Shown in pieces: positions 40,235 through 48,688 of a stretch of 64,000 bases of DNA. The translations under genes and the position numbers were made by a program. Within the stretch, counting starts at the first letter, position 1, and every line of letters starts with the position of its first letter. Location: assembly GCA_034669145.1 (NCBI GenBank), contig JAXDNY010000076.1, positions 9,670-73,669 of the forward strand. The letters are read 5' to 3'. This stretch comes from PALSA-894 sp034669145 (GTDB taxonomy: Bacteria; Pseudomonadota; Alphaproteobacteria; Rhizobiales; Xanthobacteraceae). The notes beneath the pieces are model-generated. The model saw only the letters and a program-made list of their open reading frames with translations. It ran no database searches and had not been told where the DNA came from.

Positions 40235-41251
40235 TTAGTACAGCGACTTGTACTTCGTCAGGCTGTCCTTCAGATCCTTCATGATCTCGTCGGGATTGTA
40301 ACCGGCCTTCTTGGCGTTCTCGGCCCATTCGGCATAGAGCGGCTCGGCGGCCTTGCGCCATTCGGCGAGCTGTTCCGGCGTCAGCGCATTGAGCTCGTGG
40401 CCCTGCGCCTTGATCTTGTCGCGGCCCGCGGCCTCGAATTCGGCCCAGGGCGTCGCGATCTTCTCCGACCATTGCGGCGAGCAGTGATCGTCGATCACCT
40501 TTTTCTGGCCGGCCGAGAGTGCCTCGTACTTGCCCTTGTTGATCACCCAGCCCTGCTCGGTGACATAGAACGCCGAGTCGACGTGATACTTCGTCACCTT
40601 GTCGATGCCGAACAGCACGATCGAGCCCCACGGAAACGTAATCGCCTCGGCGACGCCTTTTTCCAGCACGTCGCGCGATTCCGGCGCGGAGGCCTGCACG
40701 TTCGAGCCGCCGAGCAGGCTGACGAAGCGCGCGATGGTGGCGTTGGCCGGGCGCACCTTCATGCCCTTGATGTCGGCCGGCACGACAATCTTCTTCTTGG
40801 TCGAATGGAACGTGCCGGGATGATGGGCGAAGGTGAGGCAGTAGTGGACGTCGGTCATCTCCTTGCCGGCATACTTGCGGTACCACGCATCGAGCGCGGC
40901 GCTTCCTTCTCGGGCGTTGGCGAACAGGAACGGCAGCTCCATCGCGCCCATCACGGGGAAGCGGCCCGGCTCGTAGCCTGGATTGACGTGCGCCACGTCC
41001 GCGATGCCGTCGCGCGCCATGTTGTAGTGATCGAACGCCTTGCCGAGCTGCTGGGCGGGATAGATCTTCATCTTGATCGTGCCGCCGGACGCCTTCTCGA
41101 TTGAGGCGGCCCAGGCTTCGGCGGCCGGATGCATTGGATGCGAGGCCGGTACCCAGTGCGCGAAGCGCCATTCCACGGTCTTGTCCTGCCCCAGCGCGGG
41201 ACCCGCGCAGGCAAGAGCTGCGGCGAGCACGGCCCTTCCAAGATGCTTCAT
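40235..41251 (-). CDS. TRAP-type dicarboxylate transporter substrate-binding protein (DctP family)
   Basis: A 338-residue periplasmic receptor with signal peptide MKHLGRAVLAAALACAGPA ending before QDKTVEWRFAHWVPASHPMH. DctP-family features are YPAQQLGKAFDHYNMARDGI, LPFLFANAREGSAAL, the ligand-binding Arg region KGMKVRPANATIARFVSLLG, and the late LTPEQLAEWRKAAEPLYAEW. An AGGGGAGGAA ribosome site precedes ATG 41251. No DctQ/DctM membrane genes are in the window, so the carrier partner is elsewhere. The neighbouring catabolic genes suggest a carboxylic acid ligand. Confidence 0.93.
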   Translation of the reverse strand: MKHLGRAVLAAALACAGPALGQDKTVEWRFAHWVPASHPMHPAAEAWAASIEKASGGTIKMKIYPAQQLGKAFDHYNMARDGIADVAHVNPGYEPGRFPVMGAMELPFLFANAREGSAALDAWYRKYAGKEMTDVHYCLTFAHHPGTFHSTKKKIVVPADIKGMKVRPANATIARFVSLLGGSNVQASAPESRDVLEKGVAEAITFPWGSIVLFGIDKVTKYHVDSAFYVTEQGWVINKGKYEALSAGQKKVIDDHCSPQWSEKIATPWAEFEAAGRDKIKAQGHELNALTPEQLAEWRKAAEPLYAEWAENAKKAGYNPDEIMKDLKDSLTKYKSLY

Positions 41252-41283
41252 TGCGTTCCTCCCCTGAGCGATTTTTCGATAGG

Positions 41284-42765
41284 TTAGTCTTGCGCCGTCG
41301 CCTCTACCAGTGGCCGGATGTCGCCGGCGGTTTCGACATCCCAAAGCTGTTTCACCAATTTTTCCGCGTGCGCCTTGCCCAGCACGGGCTCGACCAATTC
41401 GATAAACTTCGCTTCAAGTCCGGCATCGTCGAGCGGGACGATGCGTGAGCCGAGCGCTTCGTCGGCCTGGCGGGTGAAGGTGCCGCGCCCGGTCGTCACG
41501 GTGACGCGCGCGGGGCGCAGCTTGGGATAAAGCCCATCGATCTCGGCCGGCGCCGTGACGGTGAGCCGTTTGGCGAACTCCGCGAACGCCGGATCCGCCC
41601 GCGTCGCTTCGTTGAAGTGGTGCACCTTGATGCCGCGGAAGCGCGCCGCGAGACCCATCAGATAGGGGAACGAGAGTTGCGCGCTGGCGTAGTCGTCCCA
41701 GCCGGTATGGGCGTGCTCGGCGGCAATCCGATAGGTCTCGACGTCGACGTGGCTGATGTCGGCCGCGTCGATCTTCTCGTCGTTCATCAGGCCGAACAGC
41801 GCCTCGACCGCCGGCTGGATGTGGCGGCAGCAGGCATAAGGCTTGATGTAGCAGTCGGTGATACCGAAGGGCGCGTCGGGCGGCAGCGCGACTGCGCGCG
41901 CCGACGAGCCCGTTTCTGGCGAGTGTCCGGCGCGCGCACTTGTAAAGTGGCCACGCTGGCCGCTCGCTTCGCTCGCCAGCGCGGCACGCGCCTTGTCGGT
42001 GCGGCCGAACGCGAAGGCCTGCATGAAGCCGTCGCGCGCCTCGATCACGTTGGGCGGGCCGTTCACGCCGAGTTCGGCGAGCAGCGCCGCCTGGATGCCC
42101 TCACGCGAGGCGTGGCCCGCGTGCAGGCGCTTGATGTCGGCGCCGCCGTTGACGAAGGCGAACAGGCCGGCGGATGCGCTTGCCGCTATGCCGAGCGCGT
42201 CGGCGATCTGTTGCGCAGAGAGGCCGCGCAGCTTGGCGACCGCGACCGCCGCGCCGAACGGGCCGACCGCGCTGGTCGGATGAAAGCCGCGCTGGCGCAG
42301 GTCCGGCGCGCAGGCGCGCGCCAGGCAGATCGCGACCTCGTAGCCGGCGACCACGGCTTCGATCAGTTGGGCGCCGCTGATGCCGCGCTCGTATCCCACG
42401 CTGAGCGCCGCCGGCACGACCGTGCAGCCGCAATGCGCCGAGCCGACGCGGTAGCCGTCGTCGAGCTCGATGCCGTGGGCCGCCGTGCCGCCGAGGAAGG
42501 CCGCGTCGAGCAGATCATGGCGCTTCGCCCGGCCCGGGACGGGGATGTTGCCGCCGTGGCGCACGGCCGCGAGCATCCTCTCGGCGTTGGTCGCAACATC
42601 GCCGGGCGCGCCTGCGATCATCACGCCGACCGTATCGAGCAGATGCCGTCGCGCGTAATAGCGCACCTCACCGGAGAGGTCCGCGTAGCGCAACCCGCTC
42701 GCGAACGTGACGATCGCATCGGTCGCGCCCGCGGCCGGATGCAGCGTGACGGCTTCGGCTTTCAT
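41284..42765 (-). CDS. MmgE/PrpD family protein (2-methylcitrate dehydratase-like)
   Basis: A 493-residue member of the MmgE/PrpD family, which contains 2-methylcitrate dehydratase, cis-aconitate decarboxylase and iminodisuccinate epimerase. Features are ARRHLLDTVGVMIAGAPGDV, AAHGIELDDGYRVGSAHCGC, FHPTSAVGPFGAAVAVAKLR, and CYIKPYACCRHIQPAVEALF. About 30 extra residues (SEASGQRGHFTSARAGHSPE and GSSARAV) interrupt the protein before PPDAPFGITDC; they are encoded by a palindromic repeat-like insert at about 41890-41983. The ATG overlaps the upstream hydrolase stop. Confidence 0.92.
   Translation of the reverse strand: MKAEAVTLHPAAGATDAIVTFASGLRYADLSGEVRYYARRHLLDTVGVMIAGAPGDVATNAERMLAAVRHGGNIPVPGRAKRHDLLDAAFLGGTAAHGIELDDGYRVGSAHCGCTVVPAALSVGYERGISGAQLIEAVVAGYEVAICLARACAPDLRQRGFHPTSAVGPFGAAVAVAKLRGLSAQQIADALGIAASASAGLFAFVNGGADIKRLHAGHASREGIQAALLAELGVNGPPNVIEARDGFMQAFAFGRTDKARAALASEASGQRGHFTSARAGHSPETGSSARAVALPPDAPFGITDCYIKPYACCRHIQPAVEALFGLMNDEKIDAADISHVDVETYRIAAEHAHTGWDDYASAQLSFPYLMGLAARFRGIKVHHFNEATRADPAFAEFAKRLTVTAPAEIDGLYPKLRPARVTVTTGRGTFTRQADEALGSRIVPLDDAGLEAKFIELVEPVLGKAHAEKLVKQLWDVETAGDIRPLVEATAQD
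41890..41983. repeat. Palindrome-bearing insert inside the PrpD-family gene
   Basis: gctggc (41955-41960) pairs with gccagc (41975-41980) around cgctcgcttcgctc, the same core as in the extragenic repeats at 39203, 43996 and 59668 (gagcgaagcgag on the other strand). The insert keeps the reading frame and adds about 31 codons. Its exact ends are estimated from where the protein departs from the expected family sequence. Confidence 0.6.
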
Positions 42766-43625
42766 GCGGCGCTCGCCTTCTTTCCCGAACGGATCTCTTC
42801 CAACACCGGCAGCAGATAGCCGATGAATTTCTCCGGGTTCTCGCTCATCGGGAAATGCCCGAGATCCTTCATGATGGTCGCTTGCGCGCCGGTGCGGCGC
42901 GCGACTTCGAGCGTGCCTTCGGTGGTGCAGGAATAGTCGTATTCGCCCGTGAGCAGATAGAGCGGGCAGCGGCGCGCGTCGATGTGGTCGAGTCTGTCGG
43001 AGATGTCGCCGTCGATCATGTAGAAATAAAGGTCGCCCTTGAACACGCCGGGGCCGCTTTGCATGTAGTGCCAGAGCGTTTCCCAGCGGCCTTCATTCGG
43101 CGCCGTCGGCGCGACCAGCCCCGACACGATACCGGCCGAGACCTCGCCGCCATGCACGTCGGAGCGATGCAGCCAGCTCGTGTCGTAATAGGGATCGACC
43201 TTGGGCGAGGATTCGAGCCCGACGATGGCGCGGAATTTCTCAGGATGTTCGTGCGCGAGATGCAGCACGATGCGCCCGCCGATCGAGCAGCCCATCACGA
43301 CCGGCTTGTCGAGCTCCAGCGCGGCGGAGACTTCCAGGATCATGCGCACATAGTCGCGCGAGCTGAGGCGGTATTCCTCGTTCTCCCAGCCGACGGGCGG
43401 CGAAGATTTGCCGTGCCACGGCATGTCGAACACGATCACGCGATAGTTTTTCGTGATGCGCGGATCGTTGAGCAGGCCGCGATACTGCCGCCCGTCCGAG
43501 CCCGCGGTGTGCAGGCAGAGCAGCGGAATGCCGGTGCCGGCTTCCTCGACATAAAGGCGATGCGGCTTCCCGAGCAGGTCGAGATGCAGATAGCGGCCGA
43601 CCGTGGGCTCGAAGCATGGGCTCAT
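42762..43625 (-). CDS. Alpha/beta-hydrolase
   Basis: A 287-residue soluble alpha/beta-hydrolase. Motifs: IPLLCLHTAGSDGRQYRGLL (oxyanion region with HTAG), VIVFDMPWHGKSSPPVGWEN, nucleophile elbow VVMGCSIGGRIVLHLAHEHP (Cys-Ser), acid in LTGEYDYSCT and His in MKDLGHFPMSENPEKFIGYL. It may be a C-C bond hydrolase or esterase in ring or acid degradation. ATG 43625 overlaps the upstream SCP2-like ORF stop, and its stop overlaps the PrpD start, so three genes are tightly coupled. Confidence 0.9.
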   Translation of the reverse strand: MSPCFEPTVGRYLHLDLLGKPHRLYVEEAGTGIPLLCLHTAGSDGRQYRGLLNDPRITKNYRVIVFDMPWHGKSSPPVGWENEEYRLSSRDYVRMILEVSAALELDKPVVMGCSIGGRIVLHLAHEHPEKFRAIVGLESSPKVDPYYDTSWLHRSDVHGGEVSAGIVSGLVAPTAPNEGRWETLWHYMQSGPGVFKGDLYFYMIDGDISDRLDHIDARRCPLYLLTGEYDYSCTTEGTLEVARRTGAQATIMKDLGHFPMSENPEKFIGYLLPVLEEIRSGKKASAA

Positions 43626-43981
43626 TGGGCGCCTCCCGCGGCCGCGATGACGCCCTTGAAGTAGAGAAGGTTCGTCATGAACGGATGCAGGTCGCCCTCG
43701 ATGCGCAACAGCTTCTTCTTCACCAGCGCGAAAATGTCGGTGTAGCCGGGCAGCGGCGCCGGCGACCACAACTTGTCCCACGAGTCGCGCGCGGCGCGCA
43801 GCGCGAAGGAGTAATTCGGCGTGATGAACGGGCCCGGTCTAATACCGGTGATACGGCCCTCCGCGATGCTGACCAGATGATCCGCGTTGTCGATCTGGAT
43901 CAGGAAGGTCGTGTTCACGTGCCTGCCGCGGCGCACGAGGTTAGCGTCGGCATTCACGCGTGCGGCGAGATTCTCCAGCAT
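43622..43981 (-). CDS. Small SCP2-like (sterol-carrier fold) protein
   Basis: A 119-residue soluble protein. The pattern HVNTTFLIQIDNADHLVSIA, ARDSWDKLWSPAPLPGYTDI, and KKLLRIEGDLHPFMTNLLYF fits the SCP2 lipid-transfer fold: a beta strand turn, the xxSWxxL helix, and the xxIxGD strand before the last helix. It overlaps the hydrolase gene by four bases. Such proteins are expected to bind hydrophobic acids or acyl-CoA; here it may carry a pathway intermediate. The family match is moderate. Confidence 0.75.
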   Translation of the reverse strand: MLENLAARVNADANLVRRGRHVNTTFLIQIDNADHLVSIAEGRITGIRPGPFITPNYSFALRAARDSWDKLWSPAPLPGYTDIFALVKKKLLRIEGDLHPFMTNLLYFKGVIAAAGGAQ

Positions 43982-43995
43982 GCTTTCCCTCCTGC

Positions 43996-44109
43996 GTCAT
44001 TCCGGCCGAGCGAAGCGAGGGCCGGAATCCATAACCTCAATCCTATCGATATCGCGCGGCCTGTGGTTATGGATTCCGGGCTCGCCGCTGCGCGGGGCCC
44101 CGGAATGAC
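43996..44109. repeat. BIME-type palindromic repeat (copy D)
   Basis: Begins gtcattccggccgagcgaag and ends ccccggaatgac, inverted copies. Inner ggaatccataac pairs with the inverted ggttatggattcc. It fills the gap between the SCP2-like gene and the acyl-CoA synthetase gene. Confidence 0.88.
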
Positions 44110-44110
44110 A

Positions 44111-46180
44111 TCACATTTCTTTCACCAGCGCATCGACCGCCACGACACCGTCGGCCTGCACGATCAGCGGGTTGACCTCGGCCTCGGCGATCGCCGGGTC
44201 ATTCTGCAACGCCAGCCGCGACAGCGCCACGATGGCGTTCGCCAGCGCGTCCAGATCGCCGGCCGGCTTGCCGCGGAAGCCCTTGAGCGTCGCGAAGGCC
44301 CTCACCTCGGACATCATCGCGTGGGCAGTGGGCAGATCGACCGGCGCGAGGCGCAAGCTGCGGTCGCGGTAGATTTCGGTGAACACGCCGCCCGCCGCGA
44401 CCATCACGAGCGGGCCGACCTCGCGATCGACGCGATAGCCCACCAGGGCTTCGCCAATGCCCGAGATCATCGGGGCGACGAGTACGCGGTCGGGGGTGAC
44501 GCCGGTGCGCTGTTTCACCGTCTCGCGCATGGTCTTGATCGCCACCGCGAGCGTGTCACCGTCGGCCACGTTCAATGCAACGCCGCCCGCCTCGGTCTTG
44601 TGCGGAATCTCCGCGGAGAGAACCTTGACGGCGACCGGATAGGGGAAGGGCAGGGCCGGCGCCGCCGAGATGGTCGTATCGAGCGCAACCGTGGGCGAGC
44701 GCGGAATGCCGAGCCGGTCGAGCAGCGCGTAGGCCTCCAGTTCGTCGAGCACGCGGCCGCCGCTACCCTGCGGCACCGCCACCGCCGGCTTCGGCTCGCG
44801 CCTGGCCAACGCCGCCGCGATGGCGTCGGCGCAGGCCTCCGGCGTGCGAAAACTCGGCACGCCGGCCTCGCTCAATCGTGCCAGCGCCTCCGGCGCTTCG
44901 GGTACCAGAAACGCCGCGATCGGCTTTGCGGAATTCACGCTGTCGATGACCGGCTGCACCGCCTGCTGCGGGTGAAAGCGCGCCGAAGAGCCGACCACCG
45001 CCAGCACCATGTCGAATTCGGGCGCGGTGGTGAGAATGTCCAGCGCCGCCTTCATCACGTCGTAGCGTGTGCCCGCAATGGTGAGGTCCACGATGCGCGC
45101 AGGCGTCGCTGCGATACCCTTTTCAGCGAACCGCGCGAACGTGTCCGCGCTCGGCTGCGCGACCTCGACGCCTCGCATCGCCAGCGGATCGACCACCATG
45201 GTGGCGCCGCCCGCCGTCGTTGTCAGCACCGCCACTTGAGGAGGGCGCGCGCCGACAGGGCGGATCGGCGTGCGGCGAACCAGCGGCATCGCCTCGATCA
45301 GCGCGTCGAGACTTTCCACCCGGGCGATGCCGCAATCCGCCAGAAACGCGCTCGCGACGTCGTCCTCGCCTGCCAGCGCGCCGGTGTGGGTGACGGCCAG
45401 CTCGCGCGCGGCCGCCGAGCGGCCGAGCTTGTAGGCGACAACCGGCTTGCCGCGCGCCGCCGCGCCGAGCGCGAACGCGCGCAGCGCCGCCGAATTGCGG
45501 ATCGATTCGAGGAACAGCAGATACCCGTCGATGTCGGGGTCATCGAGCGTGGAGGAACAAATCTCGCCGATCGAGAGGTCGACCTCGTTGCCGATCGAGA
45601 CGAGGCCCGCAAAGCCGACGCCACGCGCCTTGCCGCGCGACATCAGCGCGCCGATCATGGTGCCGGAGTGCGAGGCAAAGAAGATGCGGCCGACCGGAAT
45701 ATCCGGTTCGGCAAACGCCGCGTTGGCGGTGACCAGCATCCCGTTGCGCAGGTTGACCACCCCGAGGCTGGAGGGCCCGACCAGCCGGATGCCGGTCTCG
45801 GCCGCAACCTCGCGCAGCCGCTGCTCGCGCGCCACGCCATTCGCCCCGGTTTCGGAGAAGCCGGCGGCCAGGATGGTGGCGATCTTGACCCCGGCACGCC
45901 CGCATTCGGCGACCGCATCGATGACGCCTTCCGTGGGTACCAGGATATAGGCGTGGTCCGGCGCCTCGGGCAGCGCCGCAACCGACGGGTAAGCGCGCTC
46001 GCCCAGCACCGTGTCGCGTCTTGCATTGACGCAGTAGATTGTCCCGCCAAACCCTGCCTGGCGCAGGTATTTCAGCGGCCGGCCGGCGGTCTTCCCGGCG
46101 TCGTTCGACTGCCCGACGAGAACGACCGAGCGGGGCGCAAGCAGCGCCTGGCGCAGGTTGGCATTCGGCGTCACGAGCAT
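44111..46180 (-). CDS. ADP-forming acetate/acyl-CoA ligase family protein
   Basis: A 689-residue fused NDP-forming acyl-CoA synthetase. The N-terminal CoA-binding domain shows APRSVVLVGQSNDAGKTAGR and YILVPTEGVIDAVAECG. Succinyl-CoA ligase-like domains follow, with FFASHSGTMIGALMSRGKAR, SIGNEVDLSIGEICSSTL and the phosphohistidine in ELAVTHTGALAGEDDVASAF. A C-terminal ATP-grasp domain has VAVKVLSAEIPHKTEAGGVA and VNPLIVQADGVVAVDALV. It makes or uses acyl-CoA with ADP/ATP, and would activate the acid handled by the neighbouring PrpD, hydrolase and DctP gene products. Substrate unknown. Confidence 0.92.
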   Translation of the reverse strand: MLVTPNANLRQALLAPRSVVLVGQSNDAGKTAGRPLKYLRQAGFGGTIYCVNARRDTVLGERAYPSVAALPEAPDHAYILVPTEGVIDAVAECGRAGVKIATILAAGFSETGANGVAREQRLREVAAETGIRLVGPSSLGVVNLRNGMLVTANAAFAEPDIPVGRIFFASHSGTMIGALMSRGKARGVGFAGLVSIGNEVDLSIGEICSSTLDDPDIDGYLLFLESIRNSAALRAFALGAAARGKPVVAYKLGRSAAARELAVTHTGALAGEDDVASAFLADCGIARVESLDALIEAMPLVRRTPIRPVGARPPQVAVLTTTAGGATMVVDPLAMRGVEVAQPSADTFARFAEKGIAATPARIVDLTIAGTRYDVMKAALDILTTAPEFDMVLAVVGSSARFHPQQAVQPVIDSVNSAKPIAAFLVPEAPEALARLSEAGVPSFRTPEACADAIAAALARREPKPAVAVPQGSGGRVLDELEAYALLDRLGIPRSPTVALDTTISAAPALPFPYPVAVKVLSAEIPHKTEAGGVALNVADGDTLAVAIKTMRETVKQRTGVTPDRVLVAPMISGIGEALVGYRVDREVGPLVMVAAGGVFTEIYRDRSLRLAPVDLPTAHAMMSEVRAFATLKGFRGKPAGDLDALANAIVALSRLALQNDPAIAEAEVNPLIVQADGVVAVDALVKEM

Positions 46181-46308
46181 TTCGGATTTCCGCTGGGCGA
46201 AACGGCGGGCGGTTCAAATCGCATCTTGCTGAAATTTTCGGCCGTGTCGAAACCCTTCGACCATTCGCCCGTACCTGTCCCGCGTCATACCGTTCTCACA
46301 ACAACGTG

Positions 46309-46331
46309 CGAATTGGAGCAATTCCAATTCG
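46309..46331. promoter_or_regulatory. Perfect inverted repeat upstream of the P460 gene
   Basis: Arms cgaattgga (46309-46317) and tccaattcg (46323-46331) enclose gcaat. It lies 60 bases before the cytochrome gene and is AT-rich compared with the surroundings. It could be a regulator-binding site or an RNA hairpin in the 5' leader. The rest of the gap 46181-46390 shows no gene. Confidence 0.55.
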
Positions 46332-46390
46332 GCGTGTGGCGGTTATTCTGGCACCCAAGCCGCTGGTGCGGCGAAATCGAGGGGGAGACA

Positions 46391-46927
46391 ATGGCTGGTA
46401 AATCGGGATTCCTGCCGATCGCGACCGCCCTGGTTGGCGTCGGCGTGTTCGCAATCGCGACCCAGGTGCGCGCGGGCGGCGATCTGGTGAAGTTTCCGGA
46501 AGGGTTCGACAAGGGCGTGATGTTCACGACCGTCGACCGGCCCGACAACAAGCAGTTCCGCGAGGTCTACACCAGCCAAGCGGCGCTCGACGCGGCCAAG
46601 AAGGGTGAGCCGCTACCCGACGGTACGGTGATCACACTGCTGCAGTATCGCGCCAAGCTGGGCGCGGACGGAAACCCCGAGAAGGACGCCAACGGCCGCT
46701 TCATCAAGACAAACGAACTGCTCGCCTACACGGTGATGGAGAAGCGCAAGGGCTGGGGCACGGAGTATCCCGACAACATCCGCAACGGAGAGTGGGAATA
46801 TCAGGCTTTCCAGGCGGACAAGCAGGTCAATACCAAGGCCAAGCTCACAGCCTGCTTCGAGTGCCACAAGCCGCTGCCTCCGGGGCAGGACTTCGTGTTC
46901 CTGTACAACAAGATGGCGGGGAAGTAG
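46391..46927 (+). CDS. Cytochrome P460 family protein
   Basis: A 178-residue exported c-type heme protein of the P460 family. Signal peptide about 1-28 (IATALVGVGVFAIATQVRAG). Family blocks: LVKFPEGFDKGVMFTTVDRP, EVYTSQAALDAAKKGEPLPD, GTVITLLQYRA, and the heme site ACFECHKPLPPGQDFVFLYN with Cys155-x-x-Cys158-His159. P460 proteins oxidise hydroxylamine or detoxify nitrogen oxides in some bacteria. A crosslinking Lys is usual; whether it is present cannot be judged here. A GGGGGAG ribosome site precedes ATG 46391. Confidence 0.88.
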   Translation: MAGKSGFLPIATALVGVGVFAIATQVRAGGDLVKFPEGFDKGVMFTTVDRPDNKQFREVYTSQAALDAAKKGEPLPDGTVITLLQYRAKLGADGNPEKDANGRFIKTNELLAYTVMEKRKGWGTEYPDNIRNGEWEYQAFQADKQVNTKAKLTACFECHKPLPPGQDFVFLYNKMAGK

Positions 46928-46937
46928 CTCGCCGGAT

Positions 46938-47047
46938 GTCGTCCCGGCCGAGCGCAGCGAGAGCCGGGACCCATCTATCCGCACGCTCTGCCGGATACTT
47001 CAGGCGCCATGGTTCCCGGATCGGCCCTTCGGGCCGTCCGGGATGAC
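46938..47047. repeat. BIME-type palindromic repeat (copy E)
   Basis: Begins gtcgtcccggccgagcgcag and ends gccgtccgggatgac, inverted copies, with inner hairpins gagcgcagcgag and ggcccttcgggcc. It lies between the convergent P460 and dipeptide ABC ATPase genes. Confidence 0.85.
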
Positions 47048-47056
47048 AGTCGGTAA

Positions 47057-48688
47057 TCAGACCTCAAATTTCCCGAAATCGAAATTCTTACCCGGCGCCG
47101 AGTCAAACAGCGCCCGGGTGTAGGCGTGTTTCGGCGCGGCGAACACCGCGGCGGTCGAACCTTCCTCGACAACCTCCCCCTTGTGCATCACGGCGATGCG
47201 GTCGCACACCTGGGCCGCGACGCGCAGATCGTGGGTGATGAACAGCACCGCGAGATTGAAGCGCTTGCGCACGTCGTCGATCAACTCCAGCACTTGCGCC
47301 TGCACCGAGACATCGAGCGCCGAGACCGGCTCGTCGGCAACGAGTATTTCCGGCTCCATGGCGAGCGCGCGCGCGATGCAGATGCGCTGGCGCTGTCCGC
47401 CGGAGAACTGATGCGGAAAGCGCTCCAGCGCATCCGGATCGAGCCCCACGAGACGCATCAGCTGCCGGGCGCGTTCGACGGCCTCTTTCTCGGCCATGCC
47501 GAAATTCACCGGACCCTCGGTGATCGCGGCGCCGACCGTGCGCCGCGGATTGAGCGAGCGGTACGGGTCCTGGAACACGATCTGCACGCGCTTGCGGTGC
47601 GGCCGCAGCGCGCGTGCCCCGAGCTTCGCCACGTCCGCCCCTTCGATCAGGATCGCCCCATCGGTGGGCTCGATCAGCCGTGCGATGCAGCGCGCCACGG
47701 TCGACTTGCCGGAACCCGACTCGCCGACCACGCCGAGCGTTTCGCCGCGCCTGACCTGCAGGTTCACGTCCTTCACGGCCTTCACCTCGCGGCGCTTCGC
47801 GAAGAAGCCGCCGGACGCGTAGGTCTTGTTCAGGTCGGTGGTCTGCAACACGATCGGCGCGGCGGTGATCGGTTCGCGCACCGGCGGCGAGAGGCTCGGC
47901 ACCGAACGGATCAGCATGCGGGTGTAGTCGTCGCGCGGGCGGCGCAGCACGTCCTCGGTGCGGCCCTGCTCGACCACGCGGCCGTGCTGCATCACCACCA
48001 CGCGATGCGCCACCTCCGCGACCACGCCGAAATCATGCGTAATGAACAGTACCCCGGTGTTGCGCCGTTCGCGCAGCTCCTTGATCAGCTTCAAAATCTG
48101 CGCCTGCGTGGTGACGTCGAGCGCGGTGGTCGGTTCGTCGGCGATCAGCAGCACCGGATCGAGCACCAATGCTGCCGCGATCATGATGCGCTGGCGCTGC
48201 CCGCCGGAGAGCTGATGCGGATAGACGTCGATCATCCGCTCGGGCTCGGGCAGGTGCACGGATTGCATCACGTCGAGCACGCGCGCCCGCCGTTCGCGTT
48301 CGCCGAGCCGGGTGTGAATGTCCAGCACCTCGGCGATCTGGTCGCCGACCTTCATCACCGGATTGAGCGCGGTCATCGGCTCCTGGAAGATCATCGAAAT
48401 GCGGTCGCCGCGGATGCGCCGTATCTCGGCGGGCGATTTGAGCAGCAGGTCCTCGCCCTCAAGCAGCACGCGGCCCGCCGTGGCGGTGAGCTGCCCGGGT
48501 GGTAGCAGACCCATCACGGCATGAGCGGTGACCGACTTGCCCGAACCGGACTCGCCGACCACGCAGACGATCTCGCCCGGTGCCACCGCGAACGAGACGT
48601 TCTCGACCGCGTTCAGGCGGTCCGCGCCAGCGGGGAGGCGGACAGTGAGGCCCTGCACGTCGAGGACGGGCTTGGCGTCCGTAGCCAT
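47057..48688 (-). CDS. Fused dual ATPase of a dipeptide/oligopeptide-type ABC transporter
   Basis: A 543-residue protein with two complete ATPase domains (DppD-like then DppF-like). First: VVGESGSGKSVTAHAVMG, LSGGQRQRIMIAAALVLDPV, VLLIADEPTTALDVTTQAQI. Second: VVGESGSGKSTVARCIARLI, IVFQDPYRSLNPRRTVGAAI, FSGGQRQRICIARALAMEPE, ILVADEPVSALDVSVQAQV. So one gene supplies both ATPases of the importer. It overlaps the DppC-like permease by one base. The downstream end lies near a BIME repeat. Confidence 0.94.
   Translation of the reverse strand: MATDAKPVLDVQGLTVRLPAGADRLNAVENVSFAVAPGEIVCVVGESGSGKSVTAHAVMGLLPPGQLTATAGRVLLEGEDLLLKSPAEIRRIRGDRISMIFQEPMTALNPVMKVGDQIAEVLDIHTRLGERERRARVLDVMQSVHLPEPERMIDVYPHQLSGGQRQRIMIAAALVLDPVLLIADEPTTALDVTTQAQILKLIKELRERRNTGVLFITHDFGVVAEVAHRVVVMQHGRVVEQGRTEDVLRRPRDDYTRMLIRSVPSLSPPVREPITAAPIVLQTTDLNKTYASGGFFAKRREVKAVKDVNLQVRRGETLGVVGESGSGKSTVARCIARLIEPTDGAILIEGADVAKLGARALRPHRKRVQIVFQDPYRSLNPRRTVGAAITEGPVNFGMAEKEAVERARQLMRLVGLDPDALERFPHQFSGGQRQRICIARALAMEPEILVADEPVSALDVSVQAQVLELIDDVRKRFNLAVLFITHDLRVAAQVCDRIAVMHKGEVVEEGSTAAVFAAPKHAYTRALFDSAPGKNFDFGKFEV

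Noticed and set aside
43616..46390. Long plus-strand frame in front of the P460 gene, opposite the acyl-CoA synthetase
   Set aside because: Only the last 178 codons (from 46391) have real protein character; the rest is antisense to a clear gene.
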